NCBI GenBank assembly: GCA_050084515.1
Contig: CM114273.1
Span: 17,484,001 to 17,548,000 of the forward strand
Direction of reading: 5' to 3'
DNA from: Blasia pusilla
Taxonomy: Eukaryota; Marchantiophyta; Marchantiopsida; Blasiales
Length of the DNA: 64,000 bases
A program made the position numbers and the translations under genes. Below are positions 12,046 through 22,144 of the stretch, in pieces (the first letter of the stretch is position 1; each line of letters opens with the position of its first letter). The notes beneath the pieces were generated by a model. The model was not told where the DNA came from. It did no database searches and saw only the letters and a program-made list of their open reading frames with translations.

Positions 12046-12599
12046 TGGTGAGGTCGAGGACCTAGAGGTGGCAGAGGATGAGGTGTAAGAGGTCCAGGAC
12101 GTGGTGGAGGCAAGACCCCACCACCTGCCAGAGCAAGTGCAGCACTTGCATCAGAGGCAGCTTTGGCGAGGATTGCTCAATTGGAGCAACGCCTTCAGGC
12201 TATGATGGCCGAGCAGGCATCTACATCAAGTGTAGGGGGCGCGTTGACTTCCAGATCTGCTCAAGCCTAGGATATGGCGGGAGACCTAGGAGGTATGGGA
12301 TTTTTGTGCAACTCCGCATAGGTGGATGCAGATGCAGTGATTACGAGAGGCGCGGTGAGAGATTCTAAGCCATAAGGATCCGATGTGGAGTTGGATCCCT
12401 AGAGGGGAGAAGTTGGCAGACAGGCTAGACTTCCCTAGTCTTTCACATTGTTGGAGGCTCTTTGGACCCCATCGATGGTCCCTAGACGGCCTTTGCGGAG
12501 TGCTATTGTCGTAGATGCCAATGCAATTAGAGCAGCGGGTGAGGCGAGTACGTCTACCAGGCCTATGCAACATTGAACATGGCCTAGTATTGGCACGTT

Positions 12600-13275
12600 A
12601 CGAGAGATGGCAATGGCTTTGTGTAGCCTCCCACTATTTACGGCCAGAGATTTGTTGATATGTGGAGGTCGACCAGCTGGTGTTTTCCGGTTGGCGGCGA
12701 TGCTCTATGAGAGCGATGAGTTTGGTTCTTCTAGTGTTGATACTCGCACAAGAGATGGGGCTGAGGTACTCTTGGAGCAGGTGCTCGGGACGAGAGCCAT
12801 AAAGAGTTGGCATGCAGCAGCGGCTATAGTGGCGGAGTTTCCAGCCAGACCAGCAATAGAGCATGCAACCGTCTCACCAGGAGTTGTTGTCTTGGACAAC
12901 CAAGATGGAGTTTTCTAGTTGGTTGGTCCATCCAGAGTCCGGTAGAGAGTGCTACTTGATTCAGGAGCACAACCCCTTATGTTGGGGAAGGCGGGATGTC
13001 GGAAGTGTGAGATCATTCCATGTCCATTCCACATTCAGACTTCACTAGGAGGCACGTCCCCGACACAGTTCATGACTCGCGATGAGATTGCAGTGAGGAT
13101 CTGGCCCGATCATCCTACGGAGAGTACGATGGTGCGGACGCGAGCGGTTGTGACACCGTCCAAGTCTTATGATGTTTTGGTAGGGGCTACCGTATTGTAT
13201 CCTCTAGGGTTCACACTTGACTTTTGGGAGGAGACAACGTCCTATCGACCAGGTTGGCAGTCAGGTGAGGGATGA
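12600..13275 (+). pseudogene. Pre-protease linker and aspartic protease, retroelement copy 2
   Basis: The linker (12607-12918) contains GGRPAGVFRLAAMLYE and ends VVVLDNQDGVF. After a frame break, 12949-13275 gives LLDSGAQPLMLGK, the DSG active site of a retroviral-type aspartic protease. It continues with PFHIQTSLGG, FMTRDEIAVRIW, KSYDVLVGATVLYPLGF and RPGWQSGEG. Copy 3 has the same succession. The protease would cut the polyprotein and free the methyltransferase and RT that follow. Confidence 0.75.
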
Positions 13276-13602
13276 GCCAATCAGCTACGCGTGCAGTATG
13301 CAAGGAGAATTGATGGCTCACTCCGAGGGTTGACCACATCAGTTGCTCCTTATTGTGGCACATTATGTTGGCTTGGAGATTTATTGGAGGGAAACGCCGA
13401 TGCAGAGGATATTCCTGTAGAGGATAGTCATGAGGAGTGGCATGCGATGACGAGCATGGCTAGATCTATTGGCGACAATGCTTCAACTTTATGGGGGACG
13501 AGCATCAATTTGTTGAGGAGAGCAGACGAGCTCGTGAGGCAGACGTGGAACCAAGCCTATGCTCTATAGCGAGATGGGATAGAGTTACCACGTGCTCTAG
13601 GA

Positions 13603-14620
13603 GTGGAGATGTTGACACCCTTGGACACCACACCGATTGTGTGGCAGTATCCCGAGGAGGGGGAACGTATACTAGATCTCTTTGGAGGGATTAGTATAGG
13701 GTTGGCTACAATGTTGGAGGCCATAGTACAAGTACAACAGTACTTGTATGTTGAGAGAGATGAGACTGCACGTAGACTCTCATTACATCATTTGTCAAGA
13801 CTAGTCAAGAAATATCCTCAATTATTGCCAGTGTCTGCAATCAGGAGATATCAGCATGTATTATGAGCCAAAATTTCGTTGTTGGGGGCGCTTGATTTGG
13901 ATAGGGTTGGTCCGATACACTTGGTGGTGGCAAGATGGCCATGTCAGGGTCATTCTTCAGCGGGTCGGGGACTTGGTTTGCAAGACCCGAGATCGGCCAT
14001 ATTTTGGGAGATGTTGCGAGTTCTTCGACACTTACAAACTACCCAACGATGTTCTCCAGCTTACATTTTGGAGAACGTCCCATTGTTAGGTAACATTCGA
14101 GCCCGAGTGATGGCGAGTGTACATTAGGTGCGGTCGTGGATAGGACCGGCGGTGATGTTGGATGCGGCGAATGTTGGATTGCACGCACACCGTCCACGAT
14201 TGTGGTGGACGAACCTTTTACCATCCGAGTTACTGAGGCAGGCTTATGATGGAGTCCAAAGACCATCATTACTTATAGTGGATATGATCTTGGATCCAGG
14301 GCGGCAATCTCAGATTGTTACTCGTGATGATAAACCACCCTTGGCAGTGGCCAATCGGGTGGGCCAGTAGAGGGCAACATTGCCTACGTTGGTGAGTTTT
14401 CCGGCATCTCATGCTTTTTGATAGGGAGGACCAGGCATGATATGGGATGAGTAGGCAAGTACATTGGTGGAGCCCAACGCCGACGAGCGAGAGCAAGCTA
14501 TGGGGTTCTCTACAAGTATGACGGCGGTGCCTATGATCACAAAGGCATCCCGCAGACAGATATTGGGTCAGGCTATGAACCTGAACTATCTAACTTGGGT
14601 GTTCACTCTTGGTTTGGCTG
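13603..14620 (+). pseudogene. C5-cytosine DNA methyltransferase domain, retroelement copy 2 (catalytic PCQ kept)
   Basis: Motif I ILDLFGGISIGLATML begins near 13669, followed by YLYVERDETARR, the SAM-pocket acid region. The catalytic box WPCQGH is at about 13936-13950, with the nucleophilic Cys codon at 13942-13944. Motif VI YILENVPLLG is at about 14062-14091, and HRPRLWWTNLLP at about 14188-14223. The end carries NADEREQAMGF and RRQILGQAMNLNYLTW, resembling motifs IX and X. About 320 residues in linear order I-IV-VI-VIII-IX-X would be enough for a compact DNMT3-like catalytic domain. Frame shifts and stops (for example at 14125 and 14368) make this copy inactive. Assignment to the DNMT3 clade is from motif resemblance only. 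Confidence 0.85.
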
Positions 14621-14915
14621 AGCAGCAATGAATGCGAGAGGCATGTGTGACATTACGTTCACTTTGCACCGCAACGTCTATCAAGACGGGTGAGACACTG
14701 GCTGGGGGCGCGATGGTGATGGAGAGGCATCCTTGGACTTCATAGGACATGTCACGAGAGCACATAGATGTGGGAGTTCATTTCGCTGATGAAGGACATA
14801 GTGGAGTGCCTAGAGAGTTGGTGTCTCATTTAGGAGCGCATGTTGCTGCTCCAGAGGTTGCTAGTTAGCAACCACCACCCTCCTCTTCTCTAGAGGTCAC
14901 GAGAGAGACTTGGGA
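14621..14915 (+). other. Spacer between methyltransferase and RT in copy 2
   Basis: A degenerate linker that aligns with the 18.70-18.97 kb linker of copy 3 (VTRETW beside EETWER). It ends at the junction with copy 3. Confidence 0.5.
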
Positions 14916-14952
14916 CGGTGGTGCGGACAGTGGTGGTTTTACACGGAGTGGA

Positions 14953-16443
14953 TTGAGGTATCGGCTACCTTTTCCACTTTCGACCGTTGATGAAGAGGAG
15001 GACGAGGGTGTTCCAAACACCGAGTCTTCTATGTTGTTATCGAGTGTTCGAGCTCCATTGATTTGGGACATGGATGGGATATATGGGGCCATGAAGGGCC
15101 CACAAAGATTCTCGGGTGCAGTGGGCACCATTGAGTTGGGGGACTTCATTCAAGAGTTTGATACGTGGTGTGATATGCAGATGTTGCGGAACGCCACGTT
15201 GTTTACACCCTTCTTGGCTTGGAAGGAGTTGTTTTAGCACTTGGAGGGACCACCCATGGACGATTACCATGAGTTTAGGAGGGACCATGTTGTTGAGATT
15301 GAGGCGTGGAGACAATATTGGTCTCTAGGCTATGTGTCTATTACCCACGGTGGTATTGGTAGTAGTGCTCGTACTGTGTCAACCAACTCGACGTTGAGTG
15401 GTACGAGTACGAGTCGGAGTGGGGGTACCAGTGGGGGTACTAGTGTAGGTACTAGTGCCCCACCATTGTTCATCCTGGTTGCAGAGTTCTTCAAGAGGTT
15501 GAAGAAGAACTATCAGGGAGTGAAGACAGAGAAGTTGAGGAGTCTTCAGGAATTTGAGCGAAAGACTGGTGAGAGTGTTCGTGAGGCATACACTCATATG
15601 CGACGCTTGATTTCAGTTACCCAAGGTGTGATTGAGGCTCAGGCAGTCCAGTTTTGGTATGGGATCTTGGACATAGAGTTGCGCCGCAGGGTACGTGATA
15701 CTACTCTTATGAGTGATGATTCACCCACATCGGCCCATGTGTTTGCTATATCTGAGAAGATAGAGCTTAACATGGTGGAAGATAGAGTGGTGACATTCGC
15801 ATTAAGTAGGGATACAATTACTACTTCTCGTGTTCAGCAGTCCACCTCACAGTCTTGTAGGAGTGGTGGTAGTAGTGGTAGTGGGAGTCGTGGGGGGTAC
15901 ACACGACCTCAGTTAGGTCCTAGAGAGACACTTGCGCAGCGACGATTGCCTTCATTTGCTGCCCCGCAGTAAGGACAGTCATGTTGGACATGTGGAGGTG
16001 ATCATGCCAGGAGGTTTTGTCCCCAAGAGGATGGGAGACGGACTTTGGAGGATGGGCCTTAGTCAGCCCCAACTCAGTGTGATCATTGTGGGAGACCAAG
16101 TCATCCTCGGGAGCGTTGCTTTGATCTTCAACCAGAGTTGAGATCAGGGCGCAGCCGTGGTGGAGTAGCTCCGAGAGGCCGAGGTGGTAGAGGTGGAAGG
16201 GGTGGTAGAGATGGACCAGCATTTGGAGAGCCTACGGTGGCTACCGCTACCACTATGACAGAATCAGCTATGGCTGCCGGGATTGAGCAGTTGGAGCACA
16301 CGTTGGCTACTATGGATGGTATCCAGCATAGAGCAGGTTCGAGAGCATGGGCTTCCACCTCTTATGGAGGGGATGATCTCTCTTATATGGCAAGTGCAGC
16401 ACAGGTTGAGGCATCAACTGCAATTACTAGAGGAGCCACTTAA
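14953..16443 (+). pseudogene. gag polyprotein with two CCHC zinc knuckles, retroelement copy 3
   Basis: A single frame runs 14953-16443 with stops at about 15235 (TAG), 15970 (TAA), 16063 (TAG) and 16441 (TAA). The capsid-like part has FFKRLKKNYQGVKTEKL, LRSLQEFERKTGESVREAY and FWYGILDIELRRRV, typical of plant gypsy retrotransposon gag regions. Two knuckles follow: CWTCGGDHARRFC (CX2CX3HX4C) and CDHCGRPSHPRERC (CX2CX4HX4C). An RGRGGRGGRGGR tail comes next. Knuckles and the Gly/Arg tail would bind nucleic acid. A Ser/Gly/Thr-rich insert lies at about 15360-15450. All stops lie in otherwise readable sequence, so the frame was coding until recently. Confidence 0.85.
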
Positions 16444-17505
16444 GCGTTAGAGCCACGTGGTGCTACTCTGGAGTTGGACCCATAGAGGGGTGAGGCTGGG
16501 AAGCAGGCTAGGCTTCCCCAGTCATTCTTGTTGTTGGAGGTGCTTAGGACTCCATCCATGGTTTCTATGCAGCCTATTGAGCCTACAGTGGGGACTGAGG
16601 CATTTACATCGCGTGTAGTAAACACGGATGCATCATCTAGTGCAGTATTGCGGATGGCAATTTCCGTGTTGGGATCCCCATTGTTTTCACCCACGGAGTT
16701 GATGGCTTTAGGAGTTGACTTAGTTCATGTATTTCAGCTAGCAACCACGTTGTGTGAACATGGGAGTGTTACTGCTACACGTGCTAAGGTGGATGAGGGT
16801 GTTACGATGGAGCGACCCTCTATGTCAGGTGTAGCATTGAGTACCAGTGCTACTTGGCAGGCAGCAGCGGCGAAGATGGATGCATTACCAGCCCGGCCAG
16901 CCATTGATCGTGAGAGGCTTACACCTAGTGTATGTATGTTGGACAACCGCAGTGGGATATTTCGATTGGTGAGTCTTATAGGACAGGTGTATAGATCAGA
17001 TAGAGTCTTATTAGACTCTGGTGCCCAACCTTTGATGTTGGGAAAGGCAACATATATTGGTTTGGATATTCGGAGGTCAGAGCTTGAGCCTTGCCCATTC
17101 CAGATTCAAACATCACTTGGAGGAGCCAATGATAGGTCTCAATTCATGACACGAGAGAAGTTGTCTGTACAATTGAGACCAGATCATGCGACTAATAGGT
17201 CCCGGTTGGGAGTACCTGCAGTGGTCACATCAGCCGAGTCGTATGATGTACTAGTTGGAGGAGAAGTATTGTATCCGATGGGTTTTCAGATGGACTATTG
17301 GACTGAGACAGCGTCTTATAGACCTGGTTGGCAGTCCGGGGATGGACGTATGAGCCACGTTCCTGTGAGATTTATTTATGGAACTCGACTAGGAGGGTCT
17401 TCCCCAACGGTGTTAGCATCTGTGGCTGGTTTTAGTGGAGTAGTCACTTGGCCTTTTTGGAGGGTAAACTTTCTACTATGGATTCTCTTGTGCATGAGGA
17501 GGTAG
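16444..17505 (+). pseudogene. Linker and aspartic protease, retroelement copy 3
   Basis: The open frame 16528-17505 begins with a linker (FSPTELMALGVDLVHVFQLA, then ATWQAAAAKMDALPARPAID). It continues into RVLLDSGAQPLMLGKATYIG, with the DSG active site of a retroviral-type aspartic protease at about 17008-17050. FQIQTSLGGAN, FMTREKLSVQLRP, ESYDVLVGGEVLYPMGF and RPGWQSGDG follow. The protease is well kept in this copy. The frame shifts near 17455 before the methyltransferase. Confidence 0.8.
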
Positions 17506-17689
17506 AGGTGGTCCCTAGTTTTGCAACAGTGGCATCCTCATGGGTGGATGTGCCACTTTGGAGTTCAGGCGGTGCACTACGGCAGGAGGCTGATCGCCTA
17601 GTGCAGGACACTTGGTGTGTGGCTGTTATACCTCACGAGGAAGAGGAGGTTCCATGGCGGACTCCTACTTCTGGTCCAGTCGGGTTATC

Positions 17690-18822
17690 CCCTTTGGATA
17701 CTACACCCATTGTATGGCAGTATCCGCCGTAGGACATTTGTATGTTAGATCTCTTTGGTGGGATTAGTACTGGTCTGGCTGCAGTGTTGCAGCCCGGTAT
17801 TCTTGTGCGGAGATATGTGTATGTGGAGCAAGATGAGACAGCCCAGAGAGTCTCATCCCCACATATTGGTCAGCTGATGCGGAGATATCCTGAGTTGTTG
17901 CCGCCATCAGCTATTCGTGGGTACCAACGTGCTTTGTCGTCACACATTGCATTGTTGGGGGCGTAGGACCTTGAGAGGGTTGGTCCTATGGATTTGGTGA
18001 TTGCTGGATGGCCATGTTAGGGTCATACACGTGCTGGTCGTGGTGAGGGATTACACTAGGTCTCGATTGTTTTGGGAGATGTTACGGGTGTTACGACATC
18101 TTCATGTTCATCAGGCATGTGCTCCAACTTACATTCTGGAGAGTGTTCCATTGTTGGGTGACACTCAGACCCGGATGATGGCGAGTGTTCATGAGGTGTG
18201 GTCTTGGATTGGACCAGCGGTGTTGTTGGATGCAGCGCGAGTTGGCTCGTGTGCACATCGTCCACGCTTGTGGTGGACAAACTTGTTGCCTAGGGAGGTT
18301 CTACGTCGAGCATATGATGTAGTGCAGCGGGATCCTTGCCTTACAGTGGATAGTATCTTGGATACTGGGCGACTTTCTCAAGTGGTGAGGATTATTGATC
18401 GGTCACCCATGGCAGTGGTGAACCGTGTGGGCCAGCCTAGGATGGCACTACCCACATTTGTGAGTTTTCCCTCGTCACATGCCTACAAGGAAGGTGGTAC
18501 CGGGCTTGTATGGGATTCTCATGAGCGACAGTTGGTGGAGCCTAATGTTGATGAGAGAGAGCGTGCGATGGGATTTGCTACTGGTGTGACAGCGGTTGCT
18601 TCCATTTCTGAGGCTTCATGACGTCATGTGTTGGGTCGGGCCATATACCTGAGTTGTTTGACCTGGATTTTGAGTCTTGGTATGGCCGAGCAACGTCGAC
18701 TTCGGACTATGTCTATGGGTCTTCCACCCCTTGTGATGAGCTTGATGGGTACCGGGACGGTAGAGACATTGGCTGGGGCGAGGAGAATAGCATTTTGCAT
18801 CCTAGGAGTAAATGGGATGTAA
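17690..18822 (+). pseudogene. C5-cytosine DNA methyltransferase domain, retroelement copy 3
   Basis: Motif I (MLDLFGGISTGLAAVL) starts at 17742, followed by YVYVEQDETAQR. The PC box near 18010-18020 reads DLVIAGWPC-stop-GHTRAGRG: the Gln codon after the catalytic Cys is TAG. A small deletion follows (about five bases short against copy 2), then SRLFWEMLRVLRHL and YILESVPLLG, with Ser replacing the Asn of ENV. HRPRLWWTNLLPREVLRRAY is at about 18256-18315. A target-recognition-like segment, DERERAMGFATGVT and RHVLGRA with LSCLTWI complete motifs VIII-X. A TGA at 18619 stands where copy 1 has CGG. The domain sits between protease and RT, as in copy 1, and after the protease in copy 2. Confidence 0.85.
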
Positions 18823-18929
18823 TGGCTGGGCATGTAGAGTTGGTTGCTCATGCTGGTGGAGGAGTTATTTGCTCAAATGATGGTGTAGCTAAGGATGTAC
18901 CATCTTGTGAGGGGGTTGCATAGCAGCCA

Positions 18930-20330
18930 ATGGCTTCGTCCTCTCTCTCTAATGTGCCAATGGAGGAGACTTGGGAGCGATTACTTGGGCCCAAGCTTAC
19001 GGGAGGTGAGAAACGACCCTTAACACAATTCCTACGTGCTTATAGGAGTTGTTTTGCCTTTAGCATGAAGGAGTTGGGTGCTTTGGTTGGACCCGGTATA
19101 CGGATTGATTCGGCTAGTGATTCGCCAATCTTCCGTCGTCCCTACCGATATAGTGATATGGAGAGGGACATGATTCAGAGTAAGATGGTGGACCTTTTGG
19201 AGGCTGGATTAGTGGAGTTGTCGCATGGAGAGTATGCATCAGCCACTGTCATGCCTGCTAAAAAGGATGTGCATGGCAACTACACGGATAGGCGGATGTG
19301 TGGAGATTACCGTCCTATCAATCGGCAGACCAAGGCCATGAGGTATGCCATGCCTACACGTGAGGAGATCTTTGATGTGGTGGGACAGGCAAAGATTTTC
19401 AGTACTTTGGATCTTCGGGCAGGATACCATCAGTTGCCGATTTGAGAGAGTGACAAAGCCAAGACAATATTTTGGGGTGTCAACTCTCATGGCAAGGATT
19501 GTTTGTATTAGTGGAAATTCTTACCCTTTGGGTTGAAGAATGCACATGCCGAGTTTCAGAGAGTGATGGACAAGATCCTAGCAGGGTTGGATTTTTTCGG
19601 TGTTACATTGATGATATCTTGGTGTTCAGTAACACGGTGGAGGAGCATCAGATACATTTGCAGATTGTGTTTGAGCGGTTGAAAGCTTATGGTCTACGTT
19701 TGCATCCAGGAAAGTGTAAGTTCTTCCATGAGGATGTTGAGTACTTGGGTCATGTGATCTATCCAGGTGGTTTGGGAGTTCAGCAAGCAAAGATAGAGGC
19801 TATTGCACTTATTCCTCGTCCGATAGATGTGAGTAGAATTCGGGCATTCATGGGATGCTGAAATCAGATTAGGAGTGGCATTGGGGAGATGATTAGGAGA
19901 GAGCTCAAGGCCCAGTTGGTGGCGGCGCCTATCTTGAGGAGACCTATCAGAGGGCGCCCATTTCAGTTACACACTAATTGGAGTAGGTTGGGACTTGGAG
20001 CAGTGTTGACACAACATGATGATGAGCACATGGAGTTTGTGGTGGCCTATGCAAGTCGTTCGAATAATGCAACGGACTTGCGCTATAGTTCATATGAGGG
20101 AGAGTGCTTGGAAGTAGTGTGGGCTGTGGCACACTTTAGGTGTTACTTGTTTGGCATACATTTTACCCTTGTTACTGATCACTTGCCGCTCAAGTGGTTG
20201 ATGAAGTCTGACAAGCTTATATGGAAGCTTGCACGGTGGGCTCTTATCTTATAGGAGTATGATTTCTAGGTGGTACATAGACATGGAGTTGCCAACCTTG
20301 ATGCTAATGGGTTGAGTAGGAACACATGAA
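18930..20330 (+). pseudogene. Reverse transcriptase and RNase H, retroelement copy 3
   Basis: RT begins ETWERLLGPKLTGGEKRPLT and shows VMPAKKDVHGNYTDRRMCGD, LDLRAGYHQLPI (then a TGA), WKFLPFGLKNAHAEFQRVMD and, after a frame shift, the catalytic box RCYIDDILVFSNTVEEH. The LHPGKCKFF, YLGHVIYPGGLGVQ and VSRIRAFMG blocks follow. A deletion of roughly 75 bases against copy 1 removes the segment after RAFMG. RNase H follows in 19889-20254: GLGAVLTQHD, VVAYASRSNNATDLRYSSYE, GECLEVVWAVAHFRCYLFG, TDHLPLKWLM and KLARWAL. The family is Ty3/gypsy (Metaviridae-type) RT-RH by these blocks. Confidence 0.9.
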
Positions 20331-20699
20331 CTAGCCAAGAGGATGCAATTGGGGCTAGATGGCATGGCAAGGTTGATGAGGAGATGGTGCTAGGTTGGCA
20401 TGCATCTGCCTTTTTATGTTGGTTAGGGGTGGACTCTAGTATGGAGGACCACATGACATCTTACTCTAGTCAGAGGATAGATGGCCGACCTTCAGATCCT
20501 AAGGTTGGAGATGGTGGTACAGATTAGCGTGATATTCATGATGATGCGTTGGTGTTGGAGTTCCTAGGGACCAGTAAGGTGCAGGCATAGTGAGTGCCAA
20601 GGAGCGAGACCGTGTTCTTCAACGTGCTAAGAGGTATCGATTGGAGGGAACATATATTCTCCGTGTGTGGGAGGATGGTAGGATACAAGTAGTGCCGTA

Positions 20700-21790
20700 T
20701 TTGGCTTAGAGAGAGCGCATTGTGCGACATGCCCATGAGGAGTTGGGACGTTTTGGGGTAAAGCGTATGTACAGCTCACTCCTTGGTTAGTATTGGTGGC
20801 ATGGCATGCATATTCAAGTGCAGCAGTTGGTGTCACGTTGTATGGTTTGTGATCGGGTGAGGGCATCATTCCATGCCCCTACACCACACTTACATCCCTT
20901 GCCTACTATGGGGTTGGGTTACCGTTGGAGTGTGGACTTTGCGAGACCGTTACCATTGACTGTACGACATCATCGATATGTGTTGGTGATGGTGGAGCAC
21001 TTCTCAAAGTGGATTGAGTTGGTGGCATTACTTGACAAGGCAAGTGAGAGAACGGCGTATGTGTTTCTTGATAGAGTGCTTAGTCATTTTGGTGCACCAG
21101 CTGAAGTGCTCACCGACCAGGGTACTAAGTTTCAGGGTGAGTTTCAGATCTTGTGTGACAAGGCATTGATTGATCATCAAACCACGTCTTGAGATCATCC
21201 AGAGGCGACTGGTTTGGCTGAGCGTGTGGTTTAGACGGTGAAGAGGGCATTGCGCAAGTATGGCCTACAGAAGGGGCATCTTGGAGACTATGATATTCAT
21301 TTGCCATGGTTAGCCATGGGATATAGGTTTAGTCGCCAAGCATCCTTGGCTTCCTTCTCACCTTATTTGCTGTTATACGGCCGAGATCTAGACTTGCCAG
21401 CACCAATTTGTCGGGAGTCTAGTAAGGTGGTGAACCTTGACGACCTAGAGATGTGGATGAGAGTATGTTCTCTACGGGCAGAGCTCTTTTGGAGAGTTAT
21501 GCCCACAGTCTCTGAGAATCTTGCCATTGCTCAACACAGGGATACGTTGCGGTATGCAACCATTTGGGATGGAGGTTATCGACCATCGATTCGTAGGTTC
21601 CATGTGGGGGACTATATCTATTTGCAGCAGATTGCACCGACAACATTGGATGTGACGGCAGGCCGCACTATTTTACGAGTGCGCGAGGTGTTAGCTTCTG
21701 GAGTTCTCATGTTGGAGGGTCGTGATGGAGTTGTTTGGAAGGACCATGTGTGTAATTGTGCGCCATGTCATCTTCCAAATGTGGATGGTA
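20700..21790 (+). pseudogene. Integrase, retroelement copy 3
   Basis: The N-terminal zinc-binding region reads RIVRHAHEELGRFGVKRMYS and ends in RCMVCDRV. The catalytic triad is readable: Asp in RWSVDFARPLP, Asp in EVLTDQGTKFQGEF and Glu in HPEATGLAERVV, a DDE integrase core. The C-terminal part has FSPYLLLYGRDLDLP, RFHVGDYIYLQQ and GRTILRVREVLASGV. TGA at about 21190 and TAG at about 21232 interrupt it. The protein continues without a break into the PHD finger. Confidence 0.85.
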
Positions 21791-21972
21791 CTGTTGACCC
21801 AAGCTTAGTCATGATACGTGCTAGCTTGAGGTGTATGTTGTGTGGGTCTGTTGATAACGCAACCCGTATGTTGATGTGTGATTGGTGTTCTAGGGATTGG
21901 CACATGATGTGTTTGACTCCACGTATGGATGTTGTTCCTAGTGGAAGGTGGATTTGTCCTCCATGTACTTAG
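21791..21972 (+). pseudogene. PHD finger fused to the integrase C-terminus, retroelement copy 3
   Basis: The last 45 residues before the stop at 21970-21972 form a textbook C4HC3 finger: CMLC, an 11-residue spacer ending MLMC, DWC, four residues to His in SRDWHMMC, then 14 residues to WICPPC. All eight zinc ligands are present and the reading frame is open across the whole module. It follows the integrase tail segment KDHVCNCAPCHLPNVDGTVD. Integrase C-termini of some plant gypsy elements carry chromodomains that steer integration. A PHD finger in that place suggests an analogous reader, which is inference. Confidence 0.85.
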
Positions 21973-22144
21973 GAGGGATAGATGACTTGATCTTTGCATG
22001 AAATGGATTACAGATGTGTGACTAACAATGGGACAACCTAGCATCTGGCCTTCTGATTCGTGCACCTACCAAGGTGTATAACATGTAGTAGATGTATAGG
22101 GCTACATGGGAGTTAGAGGGACCTGACTGCCAGTTATGGGGGCG

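Larger units (their letters stand above)
12046..14915 (+). mobile_element. Retroelement copy 2: internal fragment (gag tail-PR-DNA methyltransferase)
   Basis: The fragment starts within the Gly/Arg-rich tail after the gag zinc knuckles (around 12046, against about 16165 in copy 3). It runs through linker, protease and methyltransferase and stops about where RT should begin. There, near 14900-14915, the sequence GAGACTTGGGA matches the start of the RT region in copy 3 (GAGACTTGGGAGCG at 18966), and the sequence then switches to the gag of copy 3. Frames are broken in several places, but the methyltransferase motifs are the best kept of the three copies. Confidence 0.8.
14916..22010 (+). mobile_element. 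Ty3/gypsy-type retroelement copy 3, most complete coding region (gag-PR-DNA methyltransferase-RT-RH-IN-PHD)
   Basis: The plus strand carries gag (14953-16443), linker and protease (16444-17505), methyltransferase (17690-18822), RT-RNase H (18930-20330), integrase (20700-21790) and a terminal PHD finger (21791-21972). From 14953 to 17505 a single frame is kept and is only interrupted by stops. This suggests one gag-pol polyprotein ancestrally. Later segments need frame changes. The left end starts inside or just before gag at the junction with copy 2. No LTR pair was recognised; 105-bp repeats follow the coding end at 22145 and 22479. Confidence 0.9.

Noticed and set aside
4020-22010. Bacterial methyltransferase gene acquired by the plant as a stand-alone gene
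   Set aside because: The methyltransferase is flanked by protease and reverse transcriptase segments of the retroelement in copies 1 and 3, and follows the protease in copy 2, so it belongs to the element.
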